Shown here: in pieces, positions 1 to 7,393 of the stretch | Position numbering within the stretch: position 1 is the stretch's first letter | Layout of the letters: each line of letters opens with the position of its first letter | Assembly (NCBI GenBank): GCA_902615045.1 | Contig: CACMNP010000001.1 | Location: 1 to 64,000 of the forward strand | Direction: 5' to 3' | Origin: an uncultured Pelagibacteraceae bacterium | GTDB taxonomy: Bacteria; Pseudomonadota; Alphaproteobacteria; Pelagibacterales; Pelagibacteraceae | Length of the DNA: 64,000 nt | Made by a program: the position numbers and the translations under genes | Notes under the pieces: model-generated | Database searches by the model: none | What the model was told of the DNA's origin: nothing | The model's input: the letters and a program-made list of their open reading frames with translations, nothing else

Positions 1-982
1 AATTATATCTTCCACCTCCACCAACTGATCCAAACTCCACCTCTTGGTTTTTTTGATTTTTAACTTTAAATGTTAAATTTGCCTCAAATATTGGGCCATC
101 ATAATATTCAAGTCCTCTAATAACTTCAGGAGAAAAAATTATTTGATCAAAATTAGATGAATAACTTATTCCATCTAATACTTTATTTAATTCTTCAACA
201 CCATCCTCAACTAATTTGCTTGGTATAGCTGACTTAATCTCATCTAAAGATTTCATATTTATAAAACTGACTATCGCTTCAGCTTGATTATCAGAGAGGT
301 TTGCTCCAATAGTTTTATCACCAGATTTGTCTTCACGTCCTGTTGTAAGCAATTGTTTAACACCATCAGTTCCAACTCTATCAAGTTTATCTATAGCTCT
401 CAAAACAGTAAGTTGTTGTTTGCTTTCTGAAATTTTTAAATTTTCAATAAGTCCTTGAATTAATTTTCTATTACTTAATTTGATTTGATATTGATTTTTT
501 TCTAAGCCACAGAAATATAATGTGTCAGCTAAAAGATTGCACATCTCAGCATCTGCTAAAGGATTACTAGATCCAATAATATCACAATCAGCTTGTGTAA
601 ATTCTCTAAATCTACCAGGGCCGGGTTTCTCATTTCGCCATACATTACCAATCTGATATCTTTTAAAAGGATTTGAGATATTTAAATAATTTTGAGATAC
701 GTATCTTGCTAATGGCGCAGTTAAATCATAACGTAATGATATCCAACTATTATTTTCCTCTTGAAAACCAAATACACCAGAGCTTGGCCTATCTTCATCT
801 GGTAAAAATTTTCCTATATTTTCTGATATTTCAAAACTTGGGGTTTCTAGCTTAGAAAAACCAAATTTTAAAAAATTTTCCTCAATCTTAGCAATTAAAT
901 TTTCTTTTAAAGCTAATTCTTTTCCGTATCTATCTACAAAACCCGAAGGAGTATTTGCAGACAATTTTTTTTCTTTATTCAT
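1..982 (-). CDS. hisS: Histidyl-tRNA synthetase (partial; C-terminus beyond window start)
   Basis: Class II aminoacyl-tRNA synthetase that charges tRNA-His in the cytoplasm. The frame is open from the ATG at 982 to the window edge, so the C-terminal part, including the anticodon-binding domain, is missing. Motif 2 reads 'GNVWRNEKPGPGRFREF' and the histidine-binding loop 'RGLEYYDGPIFE'. From family knowledge, these match the divergent HisRS type of many alphaproteobacteria rather than the common bacterial form ('RHERPQ.GR' and 'RGLDYY.RT'). The start is fixed: 'MNKEKKLSANTPSGF' begins only 4 bases after the 3' end of tRNA-His on the same strand, and no other ATG lies near. No Shine-Dalgarno sequence fits in that gap. 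Co-transcription with the tRNA is inferred. Confidence 0.95.
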   Translation of the reverse strand, partial: MNKEKKLSANTPSGFVDRYGKELALKENLIAKIEENFLKFGFSKLETPSFEISENIGKFLPDEDRPSSGVFGFQEENNSWISLRYDLTAPLARYVSQNYLNISNPFKRYQIGNVWRNEKPGPGRFREFTQADCDIIGSSNPLADAEMCNLLADTLYFCGLEKNQYQIKLSNRKLIQGLIENLKISESKQQLTVLRAIDKLDRVGTDGVKQLLTTGREDKSGDKTIGANLSDNQAEAIVSFINMKSLDEIKSAIPSKLVEDGVEELNKVLDGISYSSNFDQIIFSPEVIRGLEYYDGPIFEANLTFKVKNQKNQEVEFGSVGGGGRYN

Positions 983-986
983 TTTT

Positions 987-1063
987 TGGTACACGGGGAC
1001 AGATTCGAACTGTCGACCTTCGGTTCCACAAACCGCTGCTCTAACCAACTGAGCTACCCGTGC
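987..1063 (-). tRNA. tRNA-His (GTG)
   Basis: Full cloverleaf of 77 bases with encoded CCA. The anticodon loop is TTGTGGA (anticodon GTG), with D-stem GCTC/GAGC and T-stem GACAG/CTGTC. The acceptor stem is GCACGGG against CCCGTGT, so the terminal pair is G1:U72 and the discriminator is A73. The base before G1 is A, so the G-1 that marks almost all other tRNA-His is not encoded. It lies 4 bases upstream of hisS. A TATAAA box about 12 bases before G1 could be its -10 element. Confidence 0.97.
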
Positions 1064-1113
1064 TCCTTCTACTGTTTTATACTAAATGTGGATAAAATTA
1101 AATTTATAAATAA

Positions 1114-1188
1114 TTAAATAGCTAGCTTGCAGCCAGCATGAAAATGATGTCTGTGAGTTTCTCTGTTAATAATAACAAATTTATTCAT
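1114..1188 (-). CDS. Candidate 24-residue His-rich leader peptide upstream of tRNA-His/hisS
   Basis: Short open frame ATG (1188) to TAA (1114), with four His in the six-residue stretch 'HRHHFH'. It lies 51 bases upstream of tRNA-His and hisS on the same strand. The codons after the His cluster can fold into a stem (GCTAGC 1121-1126 with GCCAGC 1132-1137), followed in the - direction by a T-rich tract, as in amino-acid attenuators. No clear ribosome-binding site precedes it, and a + strand terminator-like hairpin starts where the frame starts. The gene could equally be chance sequence or the antisense of a small + strand RNA. Not a recognised family. Confidence 0.3.
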   Translation of the reverse strand: MNKFVIINRETHRHHFHAGCKLAI

Positions 1189-1215
1189 TGCTGAGTAATT
1201 AGCATTTTTTTTTTT
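1189..1215 (+). terminator. Rho-independent terminator-like hairpin, + strand
   Basis: TGCTGA (1189-1194) pairs with TTAGCA (1199-1204) around loop GTAA, with one G:U pair. Eleven T follow at 1205-1215. No + strand gene lies upstream: everything from 1 to 1188 is read on the - strand. The hairpin would therefore end an unannotated + strand RNA from about 1080 onward, or it is fortuitous. Confidence 0.4.
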
Positions 1216-1242
1216 AAATGCAAGTAAGAAAAGGCTTTGCAC

Positions 1243-1277
1243 AGGAATAGCTATGTTATTTAACATATCCTATTCCT
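1243..1277 (-). repeat. Strong inverted repeat downstream of cspA
   Basis: AGGAATAG (1243-1250) pairs with CTATTCCT (1270-1277), and inner TATGTTA (1252-1258) pairs with TAACATA (1261-1267), giving about 15 paired bases. It begins 30 bases after the cspA stop codon and probably marks the 3' end of the cspA message. No T-run follows in the - direction, so it may act as a 3' stabiliser rather than a classical terminator. Confidence 0.5.
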
Positions 1278-1307
1278 ATACAAATATTTTTGATGAATTA
1301 AATTTTA

Positions 1308-1520
1308 TTAACCTAATTTTTTCAAATTTACAGCGCTTGGACCTTTTTCGCCATCTTGAATTTCGAATTCTATAGCATCGTTTTCATTCAAAAATCTTAG
1401 CCCAGCTTCTCTAACTGCGCTCGCATGAACGAAACAATCTTTTTCTCCGTCTTCTCTTTCAATAAAACCGTAGCCCTTCTTACCGTTGAACCACTTTACT
1501 TTGCCTTTTAATGTACTCAT
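1308..1520 (-). CDS. cspA: Cold-shock domain protein
   Basis: Seventy-residue single cold-shock domain (OB fold), the standard size for bacterial Csp proteins. They bind single-stranded RNA and DNA and act as RNA chaperones. RNP1 is visible as 'KGYGFIERE' and RNP2 as 'DCFVHASAV', where Cys replaces the usual Val or Ile of 'DVFVH'. Trp and Phe residues for base stacking ('[11 protein letters not shown]') are kept. It stands alone, with an upstream gap of about 114 bases to tRNA-Phe that would be a long 5' leader, as is common for csp genes. That leader contains the small dyad AGCTA-TAAA-TAGCT (1555-1568). A stable inverted repeat follows the stop codon. Whether it is cold-induced or constitutive cannot be told from sequence. 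Confidence 0.95.
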   Translation of the reverse strand: MSTLKGKVKWFNGKKGYGFIEREDGEKDCFVHASAVREAGLRFLNENDAIEFEIQDGEKGPSAVNLKKLG

Positions 1521-1634
1521 ACTTTAGTTACTCTTTCTTTGTTATTATATAATTAGCTATAAATAGCTGCTGGATAGGTATTAGATTTTAATTTTGAATG
1601 CAAGCATAATGATGGATATTAATACCACATGGAG

Positions 1635-1710
1635 TGGTGGCTTCGGCGGGACTCGAACCAGCGACACAAGCCTTTTCAGGGCTCTGCTCTACCAACTGAG
1701 CTACGAAGCC
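1635..1710 (-). tRNA. tRNA-Phe (GAA)
   Basis: A 76-base cloverleaf with encoded CCA. Acceptor GGCTTCG pairs with CGAAGCC and the discriminator is A. The anticodon loop is CTGAAAA (GAA), and the T-loop is TTCGAGT. Its 5' end is only 3 bases after the infA stop codon on the same strand, so it is probably cut from the infA transcript. Confidence 0.97.
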
Positions 1711-1713
1711 ATA

Positions 1714-1929
1714 TTAAGATCTAAAAACTATACGACCCTTTGATAGATCGTATGGAGAAACTTCCAATTTTACTCTATCACCTTGTAAAACACGAATACG
1801 ATTTTTTCTTAATTTTCCTGCTGTATGAGCTGTAATGTTATGACCATTGTCTAGTTTAACTCTAAACATAGCATTAGGAAGAAGATCTGTTACTACACCT
1901 TCAAACTCCAACGTATCCTGTTTACTCAA
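1714..1929 (-). CDS. infA: Translation initiation factor IF-1
   Basis: A 71-residue S1/OB-fold protein, the usual IF-1 size. It binds the ribosomal A site of the 30S subunit during initiation. Typical sequence is present: '[23 protein letters not shown]', split by the family's '[16 protein letters not shown]' core, and a C-terminal '[11 protein letters not shown]'. It lies between hisD (4 bases upstream) and tRNA-Phe (3 bases downstream), all on the - strand, so one transcript from murA through tRNA-Phe is likely. The neighbourhood murA-DUF2948-hisD-infA is a known alphaproteobacterial order. Confidence 0.97.
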   Translation of the reverse strand: MSKQDTLEFEGVVTDLLPNAMFRVKLDNGHNITAHTAGKLRKNRIRVLQGDRVKLEVSPYDLSKGRIVFRS

Positions 1930-1933
1930 ATTA

Positions 1934-3196
1934 TTATCTCCTCATTCTTGATCTTATACTTAAAGCGTGACCATATAATTCTTCATACTCTGCGAGATGT
2001 GTAGCGGATTCTCCTAATTTCTCAATACCTTTTTTTGTAAGAGTTATATGGCTAATTTTTTTATAAAATTCACTAAGATTTAGTCCAGATGAAAATTTTG
2101 CAGATCCTAAAGTTGGCAATACATGGTTTGAACCAACATTATAATCTGAGACAGCCATCGGAGAATACTTTCCAATCATAATACTTCCTGCATTATGAAT
2201 TTGATTTAAATACTTTTTATAGTTAGACACATTAATTTCTAAGTGCTCTGGAGCAACTTCATTAATTGCTTCTATTATTTGCTTATCACTTTGGGCTAAC
2301 ACAATTAATCCATTATTTTTTAAACTTTTTAAAACAACTCTTTTCCTTTGAACTTTTTTGATACTTTCTTTTATTTCTATATTAAATTTATTTGCTAATT
2401 TTTTATCTTTCGTAATTAAAATACACTGGGAGTTTACATCATGTTCTGCTTGTCCAATCATAGATGTTATAACTTGATTTAGATCAGTTTTACTATCTGC
2501 TAAAACACAAATTTCACTAGGCCCAGCGACCATTCCTTCTGTCCCAACATCACCAAAGACTTCACGCTTACTTCTTGCAACATAAATATTTCCAGGCCCA
2601 ACAATTTTATTCACTTTTTGAATATATGCTAAACTTGCTATAGCTTGGGCACCACCCATTGAGTAAATTTCTTTAATTCCAACTTTTCTAGCCGCATAAA
2701 GAACTGCAGGATTAAGTTTTCCATTAAGTTTTGGGTTGGCCAAAACAATTCTTTTTACACCTGAAATTTTTGCAGGCACTGCATTCATTAATAATGTAGA
2801 TGGTAAATTAGCTGGAACATAAATACCTACAGACTGTAGTGGCACATACTTGTATTCAAGTTTATTTTTGAAATCATCTACATACTTAATATTTTTTGGT
2901 TTTTGTAGTGAATGAAACTTAAAAATTCTATTATAAGCTAAATCGATACTTTTTTTAATCTTAGGTTCCAATGTACTAATTGCTGTGTTTACTTTATCTT
3001 TTGAAGGAACTATCTCTGTATTTTTACTAAATTTTTTCTCATACTTTAAAAGTGCTTTTCTTCCATTAATTTTGATGTCTTTTAAAATTTTTGGAACTAT
3101 CGAAGTGTCTACTGCTTTTCCAGATCTCCTTTTATCCAAAAAAGATTCTAATTCTCTCTTATAATTTTTTTTCTTACAATCAATTACTTTTATCAT
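1934..3196 (-). CDS. hisD: Histidinol dehydrogenase
   Basis: Zinc- and NAD-dependent enzyme of 420 residues that oxidises L-histidinol to L-histidine in two steps, the last reactions of histidine synthesis. Visible family signatures are '[16 protein letters not shown]', '[11 protein letters not shown]', the zinc/catalytic stretch '[10 protein letters not shown]', and 'VAPEHLEI' with its catalytic Glu-His. The end '[15 protein letters not shown]' supplies the last zinc ligand region. It overlaps the DUF2948 gene by 4 bases and is separate from any other his gene in the window, as is usual in alphaproteobacteria. Confidence 0.97.
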   Translation of the reverse strand: MIKVIDCKKKNYKRELESFLDKRRSGKAVDTSIVPKILKDIKINGRKALLKYEKKFSKNTEIVPSKDKVNTAISTLEPKIKKSIDLAYNRIFKFHSLQKPKNIKYVDDFKNKLEYKYVPLQSVGIYVPANLPSTLLMNAVPAKISGVKRIVLANPKLNGKLNPAVLYAARKVGIKEIYSMGGAQAIASLAYIQKVNKIVGPGNIYVARSKREVFGDVGTEGMVAGPSEICVLADSKTDLNQVITSMIGQAEHDVNSQCILITKDKKLANKFNIEIKESIKKVQRKRVVLKSLKNNGLIVLAQSDKQIIEAINEVAPEHLEINVSNYKKYLNQIHNAGSIMIGKYSPMAVSDYNVGSNHVLPTLGSAKFSSGLNLSEFYKKISHITLTKKGIEKLGESATHLAEYEELYGHALSIRSRMRR

Positions 3197-3582
3197 TTTT
3201 CAATTTTTTGGTCTTCTAGCGTTACATCAATAACTTCTGTGGACAGTGTTATAATTCCATTTTTTGAAAATAACAGAACTATTTCAAAATTTTCTTTCTT
3301 TTTAAAAATATCAATTGCAAATAACTCTAAAGTTAAATCTGTATTAGACTGGTCAATATTTTTTGATTTAGAACTCTCAATAAATTCAAATTTTACAACA
3401 CTATTAATAGGTTTGCCATTTGTTTTTTCTTTATCCATTCTTAAAACAGAAAGTAAAAAGATTTTCGTCGAAGGTAAATATTTTATATCAGAAATTTTGA
3501 CTTTCGATTCTGCACATATTGCTGATATGATTTGTAAGTCATCTGGTGATTGAGCGATTACTTTTTTAAAAAAACTATTCAC
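3193..3582 (-). CDS. DUF2948 family protein
   Basis: A 129-residue protein matching the alphaproteobacterial DUF2948 family in size, position and start ('SPDDLQIISAICAESKVKISDIKYLPSTK'). The family's function is unknown. No signal peptide or membrane segment is seen, so it is probably cytoplasmic. It sits between murA and hisD, overlapping hisD by 4 bases and sharing the base at 3582 with the murA stop. Co-transcription with those genes is therefore likely. The family assignment rests on recognition of the N-terminal pattern plus synteny. No active site can be named. Confidence 0.8.
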   Translation of the reverse strand: MNSFFKKVIAQSPDDLQIISAICAESKVKISDIKYLPSTKIFLLSVLRMDKEKTNGKPINSVVKFEFIESSKSKNIDQSNTDLTLELFAIDIFKKKENFEIVLLFSKNGIITLSTEVIDVTLEDQKIEK

Positions 3583-4844
3583 TAAGATATTCTTTTAATT
3601 TTAACTCCAATTTTTTTTAATTTATTTTCAATTTTTTCGTAACCACGGTCTAAATGATATACTCTATTTATAATAGATGTTCCTCTTGAAATAAAAGCTG
3701 CCAAAACTAAAGCTACTGATGCCCTTAAATCACTAGACATTAGCTCAGCTCCCTCTAGATTATTAGTTCCTTCAATAATTGCCTTGTTGCCTTTGATATT
3801 TATTTTTGCACCTAATCTTTTTAATTCTGGAACATGCATAAATCTGTTTTCAAATATATTTTCTTCAATTGTGCTTTTTCCATTTGCTCTAGTTAATAAT
3901 ACCATAATTTGAGCTTGCAAATCAGTGGGGAAGTTTGGATATTCTCCAGTTTTTAAAAAATCCAAACTTCTAATTTTTTTTGGTCCCTTAATTTGAATTG
4001 TATTTTTCGTGGTTTTTATTTTTGCACCAATTTTCTTTAGTAAATTTATCTCTGTGTTAATAATTTTAGGTTCGAAATTTTTAATTGTTAATTTTCCACC
4101 ATTCAAGCATGCAGCAACACAAAAAGTGCCTGCTTCAATTCTATCATTCATGATTGAGTAAGTTATACTTTTTAATGTTTTAACACCTTCTATTTTTAAA
4201 GTTCTTTTACCAATCCATTTGATTTTGGCGCCAGCTGTTTTAAGAAAATTTGTCAGATCCTTGATCTCAGGCTCTATAGCGCAATTCTTTATTATTGTTG
4301 CTCCTTTTGCAAGACAAGCAGCAAGAATTGAATTTTCGGTAGCTCCAACAGATATTTTTGAAAATCTTATTTCTGAACCAACTAACCCTTCCTGAGCTTT
4401 TGCATTAACGTATCCTTTTTCAATTTGTATTTTAACTCCTAATTTTGATATAGCATTTAAATGTATATCTATTGGTCTTACTCCTATACTGCAACCACCT
4501 GGGCTACTTACTTTTGCTTTTTTATTTTTTGCCAATAAAGGACCAAGAACTAAAATTCCCGCTCTCATTGTTTTAACTAGAGAATAAGGTGCAAAAAAAT
4601 TATTTTTTTTTCCTTTTGAGATTGTCGCGATTTTTTTATTATTTTTAAAGCTAATTTTTTTTCCTAGTGATTTTAGCAAATTAAGCATTGTATCTATGTC
4701 TTTAACTCGTGGAAGATTTTTAATTGTTACACTTTTATCGAAGAGTAAAGTTGCAGCAAGTATTGGGAGAGCAGCATTTTTACTTCCAGAAATTGAGACC
4801 TCTCCTCTGATCTTGGAGGGACCATTAATTTTAAATTTGTCCAT
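3582..4844 (-). CDS. murA: UDP-N-acetylglucosamine 1-carboxyvinyltransferase
   Basis: First committed enzyme of peptidoglycan synthesis. It transfers enolpyruvate from PEP to UDP-GlcNAc in the cytoplasm. At 420 residues it has the standard length, with two inside-out alpha/beta barrel domains. The N-terminus 'GPSKIRGEVSISGSKNAALPILAATLL' and the loop 'PGGCSIGVRPIDIHL' are clear. The Cys in that loop is the PEP-reactive, fosfomycin-target residue, so the enzyme should be fosfomycin-sensitive in principle. 'YPNFPTDLQAQ' and the C-terminal 'HLDRGYEKIE' also fit. It heads the DUF2948-hisD-infA run and follows dcd with a one-base gap. Confidence 0.98.
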   Translation of the reverse strand: MDKFKINGPSKIRGEVSISGSKNAALPILAATLLFDKSVTIKNLPRVKDIDTMLNLLKSLGKKISFKNNKKIATISKGKKNNFFAPYSLVKTMRAGILVLGPLLAKNKKAKVSSPGGCSIGVRPIDIHLNAISKLGVKIQIEKGYVNAKAQEGLVGSEIRFSKISVGATENSILAACLAKGATIIKNCAIEPEIKDLTNFLKTAGAKIKWIGKRTLKIEGVKTLKSITYSIMNDRIEAGTFCVAACLNGGKLTIKNFEPKIINTEINLLKKIGAKIKTTKNTIQIKGPKKIRSLDFLKTGEYPNFPTDLQAQIMVLLTRANGKSTIEENIFENRFMHVPELKRLGAKINIKGNKAIIEGTNNLEGAELMSSDLRASVALVLAAFISRGTSIINRVYHLDRGYEKIENKLKKIGVKIKRIS

Positions 4845-4845
4845 T

Positions 4846-5400
4846 TTAAATTTTGGGAAGCGTTACTCCTTTTTGACCCATATATTTTCCATTTCTGTCA
4901 GCATATGAAACATCGGGTTTCTCATTCCCTTTTAAAAATATAAATTGAGCCACACCCTCATTTGCATATATTTTAGCTGGTAATGGAGTTGTGTTAGAAA
5001 ATTCAAGAGTTACATGGCCTTCCCATCCTGGCTCCAAAGGTGTTACATTAACAATTATTCCACATCTAGCATAAGTAGACTTGCCTAAACAAATAACTAA
5101 GACATCGCTAGGAATTTTAAAATATTCGACAGTTCTTGCTAAAACAAATGAATTTGGTGGAATAATACATTCATCAGATTCTTTTGTTACAAAATTTGTT
5201 GGTTTAAAATTTTTTGGGTCTACAATTTCGGAGTTAACATTGGTAAATATTTTAAACTCATTAGATACTCTTGCATCGTACCCATATGAAGAAACACCAA
5301 ATGAAATTTTTCCTTCCCTTATTTGTTTATCTTCAAATGGTGAAATCATTGCATGATCTTTTGCCATTTTGATTATCCACTTATCTGATTGCACTGACAT
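4846..5400 (-). CDS. dcd: dCTP deaminase
   Basis: Trimeric enzyme of 184 residues converting dCTP to dUTP, the precursor route to dTMP. Recognisable stretches are '[28 protein letters not shown]', '[24 protein letters not shown]' with the catalytic Glu, and '[24 protein letters not shown]'. It is close in length to the monofunctional enzyme of E. coli (193). The start codon directly abuts the stop codon of the upstream 33-residue gene, and murA follows after one base, so it belongs to the same - strand operon. Any bifunctional dUTPase activity cannot be judged from what is seen. Confidence 0.96.
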   Translation of the reverse strand: MSVQSDKWIIKMAKDHAMISPFEDKQIREGKISFGVSSYGYDARVSNEFKIFTNVNSEIVDPKNFKPTNFVTKESDECIIPPNSFVLARTVEYFKIPSDVLVICLGKSTYARCGIIVNVTPLEPGWEGHVTLEFSNTTPLPAKIYANEGVAQFIFLKGNEKPDVSYADRNGKYMGQKGVTLPKI

Positions 5401-5502
5401 TTATTTATTTTTTTTACTTTTTTTTTGAAAAATTTTTCTTTTTCTTAAGTTTTTACGCAAAGCTTCTTCGAGTTTAGCTTTTTTATCCTTCTTCCTGTCC
5501 AT
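5401..5502 (-). CDS. Small basic protein, 33 residues
   Basis: Open frame ATG (5502) to TAA (5401). It ends exactly where dcd starts and begins 5 bases after the stop codon of the upstream 65-residue gene. The middle 'LEEALRKNLRKRK' resembles short alphaproteobacterial proteins with an 'RL..AL..NLRRRK' core, whose function is unknown. Nearly half of the residues are Lys or Arg. Tight packing on both sides in an operon-like series, and this recurring core, argue that it is translated. It has no membrane segment and could bind RNA. Confidence 0.65.
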   Translation of the reverse strand: MDRKKDKKAKLEEALRKNLRKRKIFQKKSKKNK

Positions 5503-5507
5503 CTTGA

Positions 5508-5705
5508 TTACTTTTTGTCTGGATTTGTAAGGTGATCCAAAGTAATTACTTGATCGATTGGTATTGTTTTATCCTCTGGAGTTTTGGTTTCGCCTTGTTT
5601 GGCTATTTTCTTAGCTCTTTTTTCAGCAAGCTTTTTTTCTCTTTTAGCCTGCTTCTCCATAGCTTTAGCGCCTCTTGTCGATTTATAATCGTAGTGAATT
5701 CCCAT
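5508..5705 (-). CDS. Small basic protein, 65 residues, unknown function
   Basis: Begins 'MGIHYDYKSTRGAKAMEK', followed by a Lys/Arg/Ala-rich helical stretch (residues 15-40, 'KQAKREKKLAEKRAKKIAK') and a neutral C-terminus with 'IDQVITLDHLTNP'. It looks like a basic coiled helix with a short tail and could contact RNA or ribosomes. No family is recognised with confidence. It is first in the - strand series that continues with the 33-residue gene, dcd and murA. The gap upstream to tRNA-Thr holds about 95 AT-rich bases, enough for a promoter. Confidence 0.7.
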   Translation of the reverse strand: MGIHYDYKSTRGAKAMEKQAKREKKLAEKRAKKIAKQGETKTPEDKTIPIDQVITLDHLTNPDKK

Positions 5706-5800
5706 ATCATTTACCTAATTTAGATATACCTGATTTTCGTAAAAAATTAAGGCAATTATTTGAAAAAAACAATTTTATACACTAATTATAATTAAAAAAT

Positions 5801-5874
5801 GCCCTCATAGTTAAATGGTATAACACATCCATGGTAAGGATGAGTTTCCAGTTCAATTCTGGGTGAGGGCACCA
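5801..5874 (+). tRNA. tRNA-Thr (GGT)
   Basis: A 74-base cloverleaf with encoded CCA. Acceptor GCCCTCA pairs with TGAGGGC and the discriminator is A. The D-stem is GTTA/TAAC, anticodon stem CATCC/GGATG, loop ATGGTAA (anticodon GGT), and T-loop TTCAATT. It is the only + strand gene between two - strand genes. Its CCA ends 1 base before the 3' end of the TVP38-family gene, leaving no room for a terminator. Confidence 0.95.
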
Positions 5875-5875
5875 G

Positions 5876-6592
5876 TTATTTGTAGAATTTTTTTTTGATT
5901 ATAAATCCAACTAAAACCAGGGTTATCATACCAATTACTGGTACATAAATATCTGGAGTTAAAATTATATCAAACATGCTCGGGAGTTCTTGATTGTTTT
6001 CAATTACTTTATTTAATCCTGCACCAAGTGAAGCTCCAACGAATAGCTGAGGTGTCATTCCAATAACAGATCCGAAAAAGAAATTTTTAATCTTAACATT
6101 AAATAATGTCGGCAAAATGTTTGATATGAAAAAAGGTATACCGCCAACAAATCTATATATCAGAAAAAAAATAAATTCATTTTTTTTAAATTTTTCAGTA
6201 AGGTTAGAAAACTTTGATGAAAATTTTTTTTTAATTAAATCTTTAAAAAAATAATTTGCACAAATATATAAAAGTGTTGCGCCAATAGATAAAGCAAACA
6301 CAATAAGGATTGTCCCTATCCATTTTCCAAATACAAATCCTCCAACTAAAAAAACTGGCGCACCAAATCCTAAGAGCATAACCCAAATAATCACTCCAAT
6401 AAAAAATAATATGCTAGCAATTAAAAGATTAGAATTTTTGATATCATATAGTTTGTCTCTATTATTTTTTATAAGTTCAAAACTTGAAAAGTCGTCAAAT
6501 GAAAAATAGCTAAAAAAAAGCAACAAAAAGCCAGTAACTATTGAAAGATATATAATACCAAGAATAATTTTTAATTTATTTTCATTTTCCAT
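5876..6592 (-). CDS. TVP38/TMEM64 family membrane protein (VTT/DedA-like domain)
   Basis: Integral membrane protein of 238 residues with about six hydrophobic segments. The first is at residues 8-28. The VTT-domain core follows, with '[20 protein letters not shown]' and later '[19 protein letters not shown]', including the Arg and the re-entrant-loop Gly/Pro pattern of the family. The last segment is near residues 215-232. Family members are thought to be lipid scramblases or transporters of the inner membrane; the substrate here is unknown. It ends against tRNA-Thr and is divergent from rpmH, with 83 bases between them for two promoters. Confidence 0.85.
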   Translation of the reverse strand: MENENKLKIILGIIYLSIVTGFLLLFFSYFSFDDFSSFELIKNNRDKLYDIKNSNLLIASILFFIGVIIWVMLLGFGAPVFLVGGFVFGKWIGTILIVFALSIGATLLYICANYFFKDLIKKKFSSKFSNLTEKFKKNEFIFFLIYRFVGGIPFFISNILPTLFNVKIKNFFFGSVIGMTPQLFVGASLGAGLNKVIENNQELPSMFDIILTPDIYVPVIGMITLVLVGFIIKKKFYK

Positions 6593-6675
6593 TTAAATTT
6601 AATTTATTAAAAATCGCTGTACTTATATACATTAAATTGTATAACTACCGAAATTTAACAAAAAAAAGCCTTAAT

Positions 6676-6810
6676 ATGAAACGTACATATCAACCTAGTA
6701 AAAAAGTGAGAAAAAGAAGGCATGGTTTTAGGTCTAAAATGAAGACTAAAGGTGGAAGAAAACTAATTAGAAGAAGAAGAAGTAAAGGTAGAAAAAAACT
6801 CACTGTTTAA
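6676..6810 (+). CDS. rpmH: Ribosomal protein L34
   Basis: A 44-residue protein beginning '[19 protein letters not shown]' and ending '[10 protein letters not shown]', the standard L34 sequence and size of the large ribosomal subunit. The TAA stop overlaps the rnpA ATG (TAATG), giving translational coupling. It heads the + strand operon rpmH-rnpA-yidD-yidC, whose order is nearly universal in bacteria. No DnaA-box cluster was noticed beside it, so this is not evidently a replication origin. Confidence 0.98.
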   Translation: MKRTYQPSKKVRKRRHGFRSKMKTKGGRKLIRRRRSKGRKKLTV

Positions 6811-7151
6811 TGCAGGTTAAATTAAAAAGTTTATCTAAAAATGAGGATTTTAAATTTATTTTAAATGGTAAAAAAATTTCAAATAGATATTCAACGATTT
6901 TTTACAGGAGATTAGAAAGTAAAAGTAATAAATATCTTAATATTAGTTTAATTACAAAAAAAAAGATAGGCACAGCTGTTATAAGAAATAAAATTAAAAG
7001 AAGATTGAGAAACATGATGAATGAGGCTTTAAAAAAAATTAAAATTAATCTTAACTATAGTTATTTATTAATTGCTAGAAAATCTGTTTTAGAAGATGAA
7101 TACAATTTTATTAAAATAAAACTTTTTAATGAGTTAAAAAAAATTAGATAG
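6810..7151 (+). CDS. rnpA: Ribonuclease P protein component
   Basis: A 113-residue basic protein subunit of RNase P, which with the catalytic RNA removes 5' leaders from tRNA precursors. The RNR signature region reads 'AVIRNKIKRRLRNMMNEAL', the family's most conserved part. The early 'LKSLSKNEDFKFILNGKK' fits the leader-binding cleft. It overlaps the stop of rpmH by one base. yidD follows after 2 bases. Confidence 0.95.
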   Translation: MQVKLKSLSKNEDFKFILNGKKISNRYSTIFYRRLESKSNKYLNISLITKKKIGTAVIRNKIKRRLRNMMNEALKKIKINLNYSYLLIARKSVLEDEYNFIKIKLFNELKKIR

Positions 7152-7153
7152 TT

Positions 7154-7393
7154 ATGATTAAAAAAGGATTTATATATTTAATTAAGTTTTATAAATTTTT
7201 TATTTCACCGGTTCTGGGCAATAATTGTAGGTATCTTCCAACCTGTTCAGAGTATTTTATTGATAGTTTAAATGAGTATGGTGTATTAAAAGGTTGCTAT
7301 AAAGGCATTAAAAGAATTTTATCTTGTCATCCTATAAAATTTTTAGGAGGTGGACATGGATATGATCCAGTAAAGAAAAAGAATATTAAATAA
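7154..7393 (+). CDS. yidD: Membrane protein insertion efficiency factor YidD
   Basis: A 79-residue member of the YidD (DUF37) family, which assists YidC-dependent insertion at the inner membrane. The family's core 'NNCRYLPTCSEYFIDSL' with its two Cys, 'GIKRILSCHP' and 'GGGHGYDPV' are all present. An amphipathic N-terminal helix replaces a true membrane span. It shares TAATG with the following yidC start, so coupled translation is likely. Confidence 0.96.
   Translation: MIKKGFIYLIKFYKFFISPVLGNNCRYLPTCSEYFIDSLNEYGVLKGCYKGIKRILSCHPIKFLGGGHGYDPVKKKNIK

Noticed and set aside
6593..6675. Replication origin beside rpmH
   Set aside because: No cluster of DnaA boxes was seen in this 83-base gap, and dnaA is not adjacent.
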